A DNA stretch of 64,000 bases, taken from the NCBI GenBank assembly GCA_029204225.1, contig CM055105.1:19010226-19074225 (forward strand). The letters are read 5' to 3'. Numbering within the stretch: the first letter of the stretch is position 1; every line of letters begins with the position of its first letter. Source of the stretch: Diphasiastrum complanatum (Eukaryota; Streptophyta; Lycopodiopsida; Lycopodiales; Lycopodiaceae). Under the pieces are notes generated by a model that searched no databases, had not been told where the DNA came from, and saw nothing but the letters and a program-made list of their open reading frames with translations. Shown here piece after piece: positions 15,790-27,166 of the stretch. The position numbers and the translations under genes were made by a program.

Positions 15790-16508
15790 GTGTCAGCTAA
15801 GAAGCAGCTCACTTACCTATTGAGAGCTTTACCCAGATCATTCCAGACAACAAGGACCCTGCTCTCGAAAGATCCTACCATGAACCTCGAAAAGGCGATT
15901 GTCGAGATTCGAGAGGAAGTCGAGGCCAGAGAACATCTTGATCACAAAGATGGTTCTGACTACTCTACGACAACAAGGAAAAATCAAAGAAACAATTTAA
16001 GCCTAAGAGGGAGTTAAATCAGAGGCAGGATTGTGATCAACAAGCAGAGGGAACCAGCAAAGGCAACTGGAAGAGAAAAGGGAGGTCGAAACAACAAGGT
16101 GCAGACAAGAAGACTTGCATGAGATGCAGAAGAGACAAGCATACAGTAGATACCCGCTGGCTCAATCCCAAGATTGAGTGTATTCATTGCCACAAGAAGG
16201 GTCATGCAGCCGTGGATTGCCGCCAGAACCCGAGAAACAAGTTAGCACAGAACAGACAGGAGAACAGCAACAGTTCATCCTATGTCGAGGAGCCCGAGAG
16301 CTCAAAAATGGGCAAAGAAAGAACGAACAGAAACTGTTCGACCACCTACATCTGTGAAGACGTGTGTGCAACATCAACATCTGACACACATGAGGTGATC
16401 CTAGACTCAAAAGCCACCTCACACTTCGTGACATCAAGACGAATAATGTCTGATTTCAGAAGTGCAGATCCCTCAAGATTCATAGTTCTTGGAGATGGCA
16501 TCAAGTGA
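15790..16508 (+). pseudogene. Copia A gag C-terminal part and protease
   Basis: The first frame (15,790-16,017) has the gag segment LLRALPRSFQTTRTLLSKDP and an EAREHL helix. After a frameshift, 16,119-16,508 carries a CCHC knuckle (CIHCHKKGHAAVDC, about 16,180-16,220). The copia protease follows, in which the active-site triad reads DSKATSH instead of DSGATSH (about 16,405). Loss of that glycine would be expected to disable the enzyme. The start of gag and the 5' LTR are missing, replaced by the decayed gypsy to the left. Confidence 0.85.
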
Positions 16509-17295
16509 ACGGTATTGGTTCACTATGGCTCAACACAAATGGCAAAGACAGACGACTCGAAGACGTTCTGTTCGTGCCTACTCTGCAACAAGACTTGCTC
16601 TCTGTAGCAAGAATAGCAGATGCAGAAATGCGTGTGAAATTTTTGACGAAGCATGCAACATGATTGATGCCAGTACCAGATGTATAAGCAACAAGGTGAA
16701 GCAGATCAGGACAGATCGAGGTGGCGAATACATCTCGAATCGGTTCACTGACTTCTGCAATGATCGTGGCATCATTCATAGAACGACTGTAGCCTACACA
16801 CCACCGCACAATGGTGTTGTTGAACGAAAGAATAGAACCTTGATGAAAGCAGCTAGATGCATGATGGCCAGCTCGAAATCTCCAAGGGTATAGTGGGCTG
16901 AAGCAGTAGCTACAGCAGCATACATCCAGAACAGAACATGCAAGTCTGGTGTTCCTCACATGACACCACATGAGCTATGGTGGGGTAGAAAGCCCAACCT
17001 GTCTCACGTCAGAATCTTTGGCTGTGCAGCTTATGCAAATATTTATAGTAAGCTTCAAAAGAAGCTTGATGAGAAAGCCGAGCAAGGATTTCTGGTAGGC
17101 TACAACTCGTCATACTACAGAGTCTACATGCCAGACATGAACACTGTGAAAACAGTGAGAGATGTCAGATTCGATGGGAGCAGGACAATGGCGAATGACG
17201 ATCTTGTCAGTTACGCAGTTTTGGAGAGACAGTACTATGACCTGTTGCCAATGATAGAGGGAGCAGAGGACGAACACGAAAACAAAAATTTTTGA
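16500..17295 (+). pseudogene. Copia A integrase, internally deleted
   Basis: The end of the protease region (DVLFVPTLQQDLLSVARIA, about 16,563-16,620, another frame) runs into the middle of integrase at about 16,680. It reads IRTDRGGEYISN (second Asp), AYTPPHNGVVERKNRTLM (Glu), then GRKPNLSHVRIFGCAAY. The zinc-binding HHCC part and the first catalytic Asp of the DDE core are absent, so roughly a hundred or more residues have been deleted near 16,670. A TAG at 16,891-16,893 interrupts the frame. The catalytic core is therefore incomplete. Confidence 0.85.
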
Positions 17296-17475
17296 GTCGT
17301 CTCCCATTCGAATGACGAATTTGACGAAGAAAAATTCGAGAGGCAACCTGCCGCTGCAGTTCCTATAAACCAAGATGGTTCCGGACTAAGCATAGCAGAC
17401 AAAGACAAAGGCATAGCTGTTCCAAGAGGATCTCCTAGAAGGTCGACAAGACCACGAAGAGCACCAGCAAAATAT

Positions 17476-18420
17476 GTGCCAGGAAGCTCCCCTTCTACAT
17501 CAGAGGAGTTCTGTGGATTCAGTGGCGAACCACAGATTTTCAAGGAGATGATTGAAAGTCCAGAGAAGGACAGATGGATCCAAGCCATGAACAAAGAGAT
17601 GGAATCCATGAGGAAGAACCATGTATGGACGTTGGAGCCATTACCACATAAGTGCAAGACTGTCAAATGCAAATGGGTCTTCAAGCTCAAATACGGACCA
17701 GATAAAAATGTGACAAAATACAAGACAAGACTGGTATCAAAAGGTTTCTCTCAGAGATATGGTATTGACTACTCTGAAACCTTCTCTCCTGTCGTCAAAC
17801 ATTCGTCCCTACGTCTGTTATTTTCATATGTAGTAACTTATGACCTCAAGATCCACATTGTGGACAAGAAGACAGTCTTCTTGCATGGCAAACTAGATGA
17901 AGAGGTCTATAAGGATCAACCCCCAGGATATGTCTCGAATTCACTTCTTGACTATGCATGCAAAATGCATAGAAGCATCTACGATCTGAAACAATCAACC
18001 TGACAATGGTACAAAAAGAAAGATCAAGGCCTGAAATCATTAGGATTCAAGCCTTTGTTGGCTGATTCTAATGTATATGTCAGAGTTACAAATGGGCAGA
18101 TCATCATAGTGGCTCTATATGTGGATGACACTCTGATACTTTGCAGGAGTGAGCAGCTGATCGCTGAGGTGAAGACAGACATCTCAAAGCATTTTGAGAT
18201 AGTGGATCTGGAAAAAGCCAGGTGTTACCTAGGATTACAAATTGAAAGGGACTATGAGAGAGGTAAGTTATACCTTCACCAGTCCAGATACATCCAGAAG
18301 ATCCTAGAGGACTTTGGTATGCTGAACTGCAAAGGAGCGAACACTCCAATGCTTGCAGGGATGGTGCTGACAAACGATGATTGTCCGAAGACTGAGGGAG
18401 AGAGAGAGAACAGATGCAAC
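17476..18420 (+). pseudogene. Copia A reverse transcriptase
   Basis: This is an RVT_2 domain. The N-terminal block is WIQAMNKEMESMRKNHVW, followed by KWVFKLKYGPDKNVTKYKTR and GIDYSETFSPVVK. The active-site motif is VALYVDDTLILC (about 18,110-18,145), with LGLQIERD downstream. In the family it copies element RNA into DNA primed by the initiator tRNA. A TGA at 18,001-18,003 falls where a CGA Arg codon is expected before QWYKK. A short GA run at about 18,395-18,410 shifts the frame into RNase H. Confidence 0.9.
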
Positions 18421-19271
18421 TCACACCTTATAAGAAGCTGATAGGATCATTGATCTATCTTGCAGACAACACACATCCTGATATTGCTTATGTAGTACTC
18501 GGGATGAGCCAATTCTGTACGAATCCAGGCTCGACACATTGGAAGATTGCAAAACAAATTTTGTAATATCTTCAATTAACGAGAGATTATGGCTTGTGTT
18601 ATTGTTGTGATGCACGTTTTAGGATACTTTCCTACAGTGATGCTAGCTGGGCATCCCTCAAGGATGATTGTAAAAGCATCTCAGGAGGATGCACCATCAC
18701 ATCAGGAGCAGCAGTTCTCTAGGTTAGCAAAAAGCAGACCGTTGTAGACCAGTCATTTTGTGAAGCAGAGTACGTTGCAGCAGCAAAGATGGCCAACGAG
18801 ATAATTTGGCTAAGGCAGTTCCTGGACGAATTGGACGAAACAAGGAACGAGCCCATGGTCTTGCAGATGGACAACACCTCTACAATACACTTGACAAAAG
18901 ATCTCATGTTCCATTCCAGAATGAAGCACATTGCGATCAAGTATCACTTGATCAGGGATCTAATTGAAAAGAAGATGGTGCAGACCACCTTCATAGGAAC
19001 GAAAGACATGGTTGCAGACATCTTCACCAAAGCCATGGACAAAGGACTCGGAGAGAAAAGGAGCAGTCTCGAGATCGTAAAGCTATCATGCTTTGAGAGG
19101 GAGTTGAAGAAACATAACGTTTCTAATTACAAAGCTTTGCTAGCTTTCAGCCCTCTGCCTGACGAAAATGTTCGCAAACACGAAAGTCACAAAGCAAAAA
19201 AGTTTCGTGAACACCTGACCAGAAGACACGAAGCACGAAAGATTCGTGAACGAGAATCTTTTGTGGTCTAA
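18421..19271 (+). pseudogene. Copia A RNase H and C-terminal tail
   Basis: The domain begins with PYKKLIGSLIYLADNTHPDI. It has YSDASWASLKDD (first Asp), CEAEYVAAAKMANEIIWLRQ (Glu) and MDNTSTIHL (second Asp), followed by HIAIKYHLIRDLIE and ADIFTKAM, the usual copia ending. Stops occur near 18,566 and at about 18,719. The last frame (18,789-19,271) extends about 60 residues past the normal ending with a Lys/Arg/His-rich tail that ends at the LTR region. Confidence 0.9.
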
Positions 19272-20012
19272 CACGAGAAAGTCAGATGACGGAGACGAAA
19301 CCAATGACGCGACACGAAAAATGTCGCGAAACCCGTTTTGCCCTCACGCTCCAAAGAGTACCAGCAAAGATCACGCAAGTACCCAAAAGTACAGAAATCT
19401 GATGATGGCATGACGTCAGCAGATACTCCCTAGGTTGTGGCTAATCTACCACTCTTGTAATTCCCTGATTAGTTGTAGATGCTTAATCACTCTAAAATTA
19501 GATTTACATAGAGCGACTATACTTACTAGATGATACTTGACATATAAATCAGCAGAGATATACATAGAAGAGTAGTAGTCTGATGCTAGCAAGCAATCAA
19601 GACAAAATATAGACAACAAGTTCGCCTGCGTGCGAGACGAGTTCTGTGATCAGGATCCATAGAGATCCAAAGTCCGCTAATAAGCGAGACATACATCTGT
19701 GAGAGAAGTGTATCTCTCTCACGCCAACACACTGCGTGGATCTGCATGCAGTGCTTGAAGAATCACAAAAGGAAATCAATAGATGATATTGTAGCCTTTG
19801 TGCACATGTCAATTTATGTTGTATGATCTTGAATGCAAATGTGTCTGCTATTAATCGTATGTCTGATTCTCCCATTCTTCAATTCCGCACATTGGTTCAG
19901 CCGGCAGTGTCCAGCGATCACATCTGAACTCCATCCGAGTTGCAAAGGGGAACGTGGTTGTCGCGACTGTTTCACGACAGTTTCACAATTTCCTCTTCAC
20001 TCATTCTCATCA
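19272..20012 (+). repeat. Copia A LTR with pol on one side and a PBS on the other
   Basis: It follows the copia A stop codon and ends in CTCATCA at 20,012, one base before a perfect PBS. The same sequence is present inverted at about 1,987-2,850. The left boundary is not certain, because the match between the two copies starts inside the coding tail. The placement means it is both the 3' LTR of copia A and the 5' LTR of whatever follows. Confidence 0.8.
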
Positions 20013-20013
20013 G

Positions 20014-20025
20014 TGGTATCAGAGC
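20014..20025 (+). other. Copia primer-binding site (tRNA-iMet)
   Basis: TGGTATCAGAGC, perfect match, immediately after the CA end of the LTR at 20,012. Confidence 0.92.
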
Positions 20026-20074
20026 ATATCATCTCCGATTCTCATCACAGATCGGCCATGTATCCGAGGCTTAG

Positions 20075-20830
20075 ACATCGAAAGAAGTCTGGGACATCTT
20101 GGGCACACTATACGAAGTGCGAGATATAGCTTCCAAGCTACATCTCAAGAAGAAATTTTACTCCCTCAAGATGGCAAATGGTGATTCCTTGCATAATCAC
20201 ATTAATCAATTCAAGAACCTACTAAGGCAAATGGCCATTGTCGGATCTGTCATAGATGATCAAGATGCAGTGATGCAACTGTTTACAAGCTTGCCAAGCT
20301 CATACGACGGTTGGGTGATGATGATCACGACTCATCCAGAACTGAATCTTTTGAGAGTTATAACTATGTTGTTGCAGGAAGACACGCGGAGTAACGAAGC
20401 CTCAAGTTCCTCAACTGATTCTCATGCTTTATACACCAACAAGAGCACGACTAAGCAAAAGAAGAAGAAAGGCCCGAAGCAATCAAAGCCAGACCAGAAA
20501 CCAGCACATCATAAAGAACAATCGAATCCGCAGACGAAGAAGAAACTGTTCTGCAGATACTACAAGCAAAACAACCACGAAATTCAAGACTGCCGAACAA
20601 GCAAAGAACAACAACAAAGGGCAGTCGAATCAAGTGGCAAATGCAGTTGCAGAAGCTCCACAACCTATTCAAGAAGCGGATTATAATGCCTTCATGACCA
20701 GCCATCAAGGAGCATCCAGCGATAGTGCTTGGTTCCTGGATTCTGGAGCCACTCAGCACATGACTAGTCTCATTGGCTATTTTGAGTCCTATACACCTTA
20801 CAGTACCCAGAAATATGTTCACAGCCACTT
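20075..20830 (+). pseudogene. Copia B gag and start of protease
   Basis: The frame opens in the middle of gag (VWDILGTLYE, then LHLKKKFYSLKMANGDSLHN), so the gag N-terminus and most of the leader are missing. The UBN2 core has QLFTSLPSSYDGW and MLLQED. A damaged zinc knuckle follows (CRYYKQNNHEIQDC, with Tyr in place of the second Cys). After a frameshift near 20,620 comes the protease motif AWFLDSGATQHM (about 20,730-20,765). This gag type resembles the one at 35.4-35.9 kb and not that of copia A, so the LTR and gag may come from different families. It is cut off at about 20,830. Confidence 0.8.
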
Positions 20831-20846
20831 GGCTACTACCTTCATA

Positions 20847-21565
20847 TTAACACCCTTTCATAATTTGCTCGATAATAGCACTAACTGGAAGAAGGTTCAG
20901 CCCAGGTGAATTAAGGACATCCTTGTTGGCCTTTACCTCTCCTTTTGAAAGCTTGACTAGAACTATACCCTTACCCTTGACTCTATGTGTAGAATCATCA
21001 CCCAAGCACACTTCATGTCCATCAAATAACTCTTTAAAGGAACTAAACCAATCCATGTGATGACTCTATGCTTTGAAGCACCAAAGTCAATGTATCAACC
21101 GCAATAAGTGGTTTGTATAGCCAATGCAGCAGAGAAATGCTCAACTTGTCTTGCTTCTTCCCAAGCTTGATATGGTCCTCTTGCCTCTCTAATTTGAGGA
21201 ATGATGTTATCCTTTATTGAGAAATTGATTATTTTGTGGGCTCTCTTGCCCCTCCTCTTGATATAGTCCTTGAGAACAGGTTCTAAAATGAGAACCGGTT
21301 CTCTACCACTTACCATGTCCCAACATTACTTTTCTTCAAGAATATTATCCATCTTAAACTTCCAAACACTATAGTTAATGCAATCTAGCATGCAACTGCT
21401 AAATAGGCACAACATGGTACAAGGGCTCCAAGCCAAGCTCATTAGTTTGTAAGCTTGTGCTATGGGAAAGCAATGGCGGAAAAAATTCCCAAGGGAAGTG
21501 TTGCCAAGCAAAGGAGATACTTGAGTTGTGGGGCCCAACCCAAAACTAGATTTGAAGGGGGGCAT
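20847..21565 (-). pseudogene. Copia C gag and protease fragments, inverted
   Basis: On the minus strand the gag start INYSVWKFKMDNILEEK (about 21,340-21,380) is followed by a middle gag piece (RRGKRAHKIINFSIKDNI). A protease-region piece then reads EVCLGDDSTHRVKGKGIVLV, with DVLNSPGLNLLPVSAI downstream (20,847-21,056). The gag start resembles the 8.3-kb copia. The pieces abut copia B on one side and a plus-strand integrase on the other. Confidence 0.75.
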
Positions 21566-22400
21566 ATTACTTCATGATCTTTGTAGATGATTTCTCTAGA
21601 GAAGTTTGGGCATACTTCTTAAGGAAAAAATCTGCAGTCGTCAAAGTACTTCAAGGCTTTGGTGGAGAATCAAACGTGAAAAAGGATCAAAATGCTCAAG
21701 TCGGATGGTGGAAGTGAGGTCATTGCAACGGGACTTGTTGAGTTTTATAAGGCAAATGGTATCAATAGGCAAGTTATCGCTCCACACACGTCACAACAAA
21801 ATGATGTAGCCAAGACAAAGAACTGAACCATAGTTGAGTGTGCTTGTAACATACTCAAGGCAAAGGATTACCAAAGTCTTTTTGGGTTGAACTTCATATA
21901 ACTGTTTTTTTTTAATTGAATTCCAATGACCTTGTCATGACGACCTCATCATGAAAAGCAAGAATGCGAAGTTGATTGCAAAGGTAGAGCCAGTTTAATA
22001 TGAAAGACTTGGCTTTTATTCATATTGCTAAGGGTTGAAACTGTAGAAGCAGAATCATCATGGTTTCATTTGCTAGGCAAAGTATGCATGCAAACTCTTG
22101 GACAGGTTCAACATGAAGGATTGCAAACTTGTCTCTACTCCCATTGATACTAATTGCAAGCCTTCCAAGGATGATGGCACTCCTTTTGTGGATGAAGCTC
22201 TTTATGGACAACTTGTGGGTAGCTTGATTTATTTTACTACTTCTAGGCTAGATATTTCCTATGCAATTGGAGTGGCAAGCCAGTTTATGAGCAACCATTG
22301 GAAAGCGATGAAGAGGGTGTTGAGGTATGTCAAGGGGACTACCAATTATGATTGGATACACAAATGTAGAAGTGAGCTTCAACTTGAAGGCTGCAGATGA
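21550..22400 (+). pseudogene. Copia C integrase and RT/RNase H fragments
   Basis: The plus strand at 21,568-21,900 encodes YFMIFVDDFSREVWAYFLR, then VLQGFGG and, in shifted frames, KSDGGSEFIATGL and ANGINRQVIAPHTSQQN, all from the copia integrase core. A second piece at 22,098-22,400 has FNMKDCKLVSTPIDTN, GSLIYFTTSRLDISYAIGVA and VLRYVKGTTNYD, from the end of RT and start of RNase H. The region between them (most of RT) is missing. Confidence 0.8.
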
Positions 22401-23802
22401 ATGATTTCTATTATCAGTTGATGTGTTTAGTCTCATTTATGAATTGATGCTACATAGGATGATCTATAGGTTTTGACACTTTGATGTGTTATGTTTAGCT
22501 CCTTTTCATATGTGATTATGATGTGGAAAGGAGCATAATCTTTGCAAAATGCAGACTTCAGTAATATTGACATCATTGAAGAATGTATAAATAGCATTCA
22601 CTCTCCAATACCTCATTTGGAAATTATTTAGTAGCTTTTTGGGTAGAGTATGCTTGTGAGACTTTTTTAAATAATAATCCCTTCAGTTTCTTCTAGCATC
22701 TTTGGTTCTCTTGACATACCTTTACAACATCTTCATTTCTTCCTTCTAGCATCTTTGGTTCTCTTGACATACCTTTACAACATCTTCATTTCTTCCGCAC
22801 CTTGATTTGACATCTTCATTTTATGTCCCCAAAAGTCATAATTGGGCTGGCCCTTAGTTTAGTGTCAGTGCCCATGCTAGTAAGGACAGTACCTTGAGTC
22901 AGGGCTATGTGACTTCAATGTTGATGGCTCTAGGCTATACAAGCATGCTAAGCCTAGAGGAGAAGTACTTCAAGTCCAAGAGGATTGAGACCTATGGTGT
23001 AGGCCTGAGGACAGACTTAACGGTTGGAGTTAGAGTGGGATTTTTCAATTGGACAAAGTAAGTTAGGTTCAGATTTCTAAACAAATCTACAGCTGCACTT
23101 TCTGTAATCTTCGGGCTTCCCAAGCAATCATTTTGAGCAGATTTTAGAGAACAATTGGAAGGCTACAGCCCTTCTTTACCCATATACTGGTAATGCATTT
23201 TTCAGATCATAGAGGGCCGCATTATAGAGCTCAGATCGCTGACAAAGGGATGAGGGCATAGGCAAAAAGTTTTGGCCGCAGACAACAGATATGAGCTTGT
23301 GGGCAGCGATGGATACTCTGATTTTCGATGGCGGACAGCGATGAAACCTCTGTGGCACGTCGTAGGTAGGTCCAGTAAGTAAAAATACAAGAAAACAGTC
23401 CTCAGACAAGCTGTGGCATTTCATTGTTTATCCCAATGAAGCTCGACGCGTCAGTCAGCAAGAGGAGCTTCTGTTGAAGCTGATAACTCTAACATCAACA
23501 ATGCGTCTGTGGGAAAATTCTGTCATGAGTAGAAAGAGTTGAAGGCTTTGCGGCAATAGTGGTGATCAAGGAGCTGATTTCTAATAGTAGGGCGACCTAT
23601 CACAGCTAGATTTCTTCAAATTTGGATAAGCAAGCAAACAGTTAGAGCTAAAAACAGGTCAGAACAGATTGTAGGGCAGCAAGTCATTGGCGTAAGTCTT
23701 TGAAAACTTATTCTACTGAAAAGCAAAGCCTACAAAATTTGTAACAGGGTCTTGTTGACCAACAAGGAGGCTTCACACTAATTTTTAAAATCTTCGGAGG
23801 CA
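22401..23802. other. Intergenic; possible 5' region of the non-LTR element
   Basis: No coding motif on either strand. It contains the 53-bp tandem duplication described separately. The part closest to 23.8 kb may be the 5' untranslated region of the following non-LTR element, but nothing in the sequence proves this. Confidence 0.4.
22691..22796. repeat. Perfect 53-bp tandem duplication
   Basis: The unit beginning TTCTAGCATCTTTGGTTCTC is present twice in direct tandem (22,691-22,743 and 22,744-22,796) with no difference that I can see, so the duplication is recent. Confidence 0.95.
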
Positions 23803-26475
23803 GTGGCTAGATCTTTACCTGTCAACATGGTTCCTCAAGAATCTTCTCATCCTTTGCAACTCCCGGATTTCAATCCTCTTGCTCGACGTGGAGTAAAGTG
23901 TCCTGCTTCCCCTTCAGAGCATCCTTCTAGTGCTTCCCCTTCATGCGCGCATCGTGAAGCCCACCACGATGTTGTGGATTCCTTACTTGTTTCCTCTGGC
24001 TAGGTGGTGCCATATTGTCTGCCCCATCTTCACCACCAGCTTTCTTCCTCTCTTTCAGTTTCTCAGCTTTCTCCTTCTTCCTCTTCTCACCCCCGTGTTC
24101 CATGTGCAGGCTGTGGTCGCCTTTATGTGCAAGGTGTCGGTCTTTCTCGCCATCATAATGCTTGCTCTGCTTTTCATCAACAGCTCGCATTAACCAATGT
24201 TGACCTTGCACCTCATCCTGCTCCCACTTCGCCACCTGACTCGGCTTGGACCTGGATTCGCTCCCTTGATATTTTGACCACTTTTCACTTGGGTTTTCCT
24301 TGTCCTCGTCCTTATGCACACATTCCCTTTGCCTCGCGCTTGGACATCCAGAGAGCTTCGTCCTTACCTTTGTCTCATCTGGCTTCCAACCCTCCTGATA
24401 TTGCAGGTTGGCATGTCTTTTTGCTTTTTCCTCTCTGGTGTTTGCCTCTGCCTCCTCGGGGTGGTGATGCTGGTCATAGGGAAACTCGCAATAGGATTCG
24501 TCGCTTTATGTCAGGAGATTGGGAAAATTTGCAAGGAGAGTATTTCCTTTGCTGTCATGCGCTTGCTGCTTAGCGGGATTCGACTTTGGATGGTGTTTCT
24601 ATACCCCCTGTTCATCGTCGATTGCGTCGCTGTGGTTTACTTGAGCAAGTGGGTGAATATTCTCGTGCAGCTCGTGCTCTAGCTCCTACAAGTCCAGCTA
24701 CTCCTTCTGCTGCCACCCTTTAGGCTTTGGAGCTTCTTCATCCAACGACAAATGACTCCCTTCCCTCTTTTGTTGAGGACTTCGAACCTGATTCCGATTT
24801 GGAGCTCTCGGAATCTCATTTTCTTAATGCTTTTCTACGCAGCCCTCATCTGTCAACTGGGGGTCCTTCTGGTATGGTTTTCAAGCATCTTCGTGACTGT
24901 TTTTCTCCTGATGACTCTGCTAGCGGGTTTGGTTTGCCCTTTCAAGTTTGCTCTTTCGTAGCATGTGGTCGTATTCCTCTTTCTATTGCTCGTATTCTTG
25001 GTGATGCTCGTTTGATAGCCTTGGATAAGCCTGGCGGTGGAGTGCGTCCCATTGCTGTTGGAGAGGTTTTATACAGATTGGTTTCTAGGGCTCTTGGTTT
25101 TCAGCTTTGTGACAGTTTTCATGACCACCTATCTCCTCATCAGTTTGGTTGTGCTACTCCTGGTGGTTGCGAGACAGTCATACATGCTTTGCGTGCTACC
25201 TTGGATCTTCATCCAGATTGGATTGTCCTTCAAGTGGATGTTAAAAATGCTTTTAATTCTGTTTCCCGAGGGGCCATTTTCCAAGAACTTCGTGCGGCTC
25301 ACGGTCCTCTCGCTCAGCTCATCCCATTTGTTCGCTCTTTTTATTCCATGGATGCGCCTCTATATTTCAGTCATGCTTCTCGCTTAGGTGATGTTTCGGT
25401 TATCTCGTCTGCTGATGGTATTAGACAAGGTGATCCCTTGGGTGGTGTTCTTTTTGCTTTGGCGCACTTTCGGGCATTGCATGCTTCTTCTGCTGCTTTT
25501 CCTTCTTGTTTGTTTCCCTCTATTGCTGATGACACGCATATTGTGGGACCTGCTAATGATGTCTTTCCGGCTTTCCTACATTTCTCTCAGCAAATTTTGG
25601 CTTTGGGCCTCACTGTCAATCCCTCTAAGTGCGTTGCTTGGTGTCCTTAGGGCCTCCTTCCTGAGCTCCCTTTACCTACAGGTTTCAATACTCCGGTTGA
25701 TGGGATTCGAGCACTTGGTATTCCTATAGGTTTCGCGGATTTTGTGGCTTCCTCTTTGCGGGACACTGTGGGCGCACATCTTCGTCACGCTGATTTGCTA
25801 CCAAAGCTTGGCAATGCTCAAGTTGCTCTAAGGATTCTCACTCAATGCTTCGCTCAACGACCAAGTTATATTCTACGGTGTGTTCCTCCCTCTCTTGATG
25901 TTTTGGCTTTGCTACAGGATTTCGATAATACTTTATCAGATATTCTGGGTCGTTTGATGGGTTCAAAATCCTTTCGTATTTCCAATGGTCAGTTCGTTAA
26001 GCGACAAGTCTCTCTTCCCACTTCGTCCGGAGGTGTTGGTCTTTCTTGCACAGCTTCTACTGCTCCAGCTGCTTTTATGGGAAGTTGGGCCCTTGTTGCC
26101 TCTACACTTATATCTCGGTTTCAGCATGACAACAAGTCCATTCTTCTTGATTCAATAACTCATGTGGAAACAGACATTCTTCCTTTCCAACAACATCTTC
26201 GAGCGGCCAAGGATCTCATCCCTCCACCTGTGCGAGCTTTTTTGCCTCCCTTTAAGACTTTGCTTAGCCATCAGCGTGCTCATTTTCAGAAGTATCTTTT
26301 GGAGCGCTTCCACTCACATGCTTTCACTCAGCTTCTCAGTGATTCACCTTCCGATAAGAATCGGGCTCGCCTTTTGTCTTGTGCAGGCCTGGGTGCTGGT
26401 GCTTCGCTTGTTGTGTGCCTTGTTGTTCCACACTTGCGCCTCTTCAGAGTTGTCTCTCACCGCTCTTCAGGTTAG
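23803..26475 (+). pseudogene. RLE-type non-LTR retrotransposon: zinc finger and reverse transcriptase
   Basis: One frame runs from 23,803 to about 26,400 and is broken only by TAG codons (24,001, 24,571, 24,721, 25,648). An N-terminal CCHC/H finger lies at about 24,103-24,168 (CAGCGRLYVQGVGLSRHHN). The RT follows at about 24,840-25,650. It has KPGGGVRPIAVGEVLYRLV, CATPGGCETVIHALRA, VLQVDVKNAFNSVSR, GIRQGDPLGGVLFALA and IADDTHIV (the catalytic DD), then LTVNPSKCVAW. The thumb-like region is at 25,744-26,400. In such elements the RT primes on nicked target DNA. A frameshift near 26,400 leads to the nuclease part. The finger type is like that of R2-group elements, but I cannot assign a clade. 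Confidence 0.85.
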
Positions 26476-27166
26476 GTTGGGTCTCCCTCATCCAGTGCTG
26501 GTAGGTTTGACAAAATGTTCTTGTGGTCACCGTGTTGATCCTATTGGCACTCATCTCATGCGTTGGCCTTCTGGCGGAGAGCGCACTGCAACTCATGATT
26601 CCATTCGTGACATATTGGCATCTATTGCACATGAGTGCGGCTTTCATGTTGTCCGGGAGCAGACCCACATCTTGCCTGTGTCTGATTCACAGTCGCCTCG
26701 GTGTTGAGTTGATCTTGTTCTTTCGCGCGAGGGGATTCGCACGCTTGGGGATGTTGTTGTTACTGATCCTTTGCGGCCTGACCTCCTTCGCCGTGCTTCA
26801 ACTACTCAGGGTGCCGCTGCTTCTCATGCAGCTCTAGATAGAGAGCGAGATTATTCACGTCGCACTCCTGGAGAAGTCTTTATTCCTTTTGCTTTGGAAA
26901 CATATGGGTGTCTGCATAAGAAATTCGATGATTTTCTATCATCTTGTGCAGGTTTTGCAGCGAAACTCCAAGGACGTGGTGCCTCACCTTTATCTATCAT
27001 TACGGCTTATTATCGTCAACGAGTTTCTATGACTTTACAACGCACTCAGGCACTTGCAATACTTCGTGCCGTAGTTGCAGGAACGGCTGCTTCACGACTT
27101 CCTGCACTACCTAAACTTCCAACTGTCTTAACTAGCAACTTACACCAAGCAGTAGGCTTTATGTAG
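26400..27166 (+). pseudogene. Same element: C-terminal zinc motif and PD-(D/E)xK-like nuclease
   Basis: In the shifted frame, LGLPHPVLVGLTKCSCGH is followed by GTHLMRW, which fits the C-x-C...H...C knuckle before a restriction-like endonuclease. The last Cys is apparently changed to Trp. After THDSIRDILASIAHECGFHV (catalytic-type Glu follows in REQ) come VDLVLSREGIRTLGDVVVTD and the PLRPDLL tail, with the two Asp expected of the PD-(D/E)xK fold. Then come GAAASHAALDRERDY and FIPFALETYG, which I recall as conserved after this nuclease. One TGA at 26,705-26,707 probably replaces a CGA Arg. The nuclease would make the target nick for insertion. Confidence 0.8.

Noticed and set aside
24001-25650. 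Stop-codon reassignment (TAG read as Gln)
   Set aside because: The LOG gene and the other elements give no sign of a variant code, TAG is seen as a plain disabling stop elsewhere, and methyl-cytosine decay explains the pattern.
24004-25729. Alternative plus-strand frames in the RLE element rich in Leu/Val/Phe that look like membrane proteins
   Set aside because: They are shadow frames of the zinc finger and RT frame, which carries all the conserved motifs.
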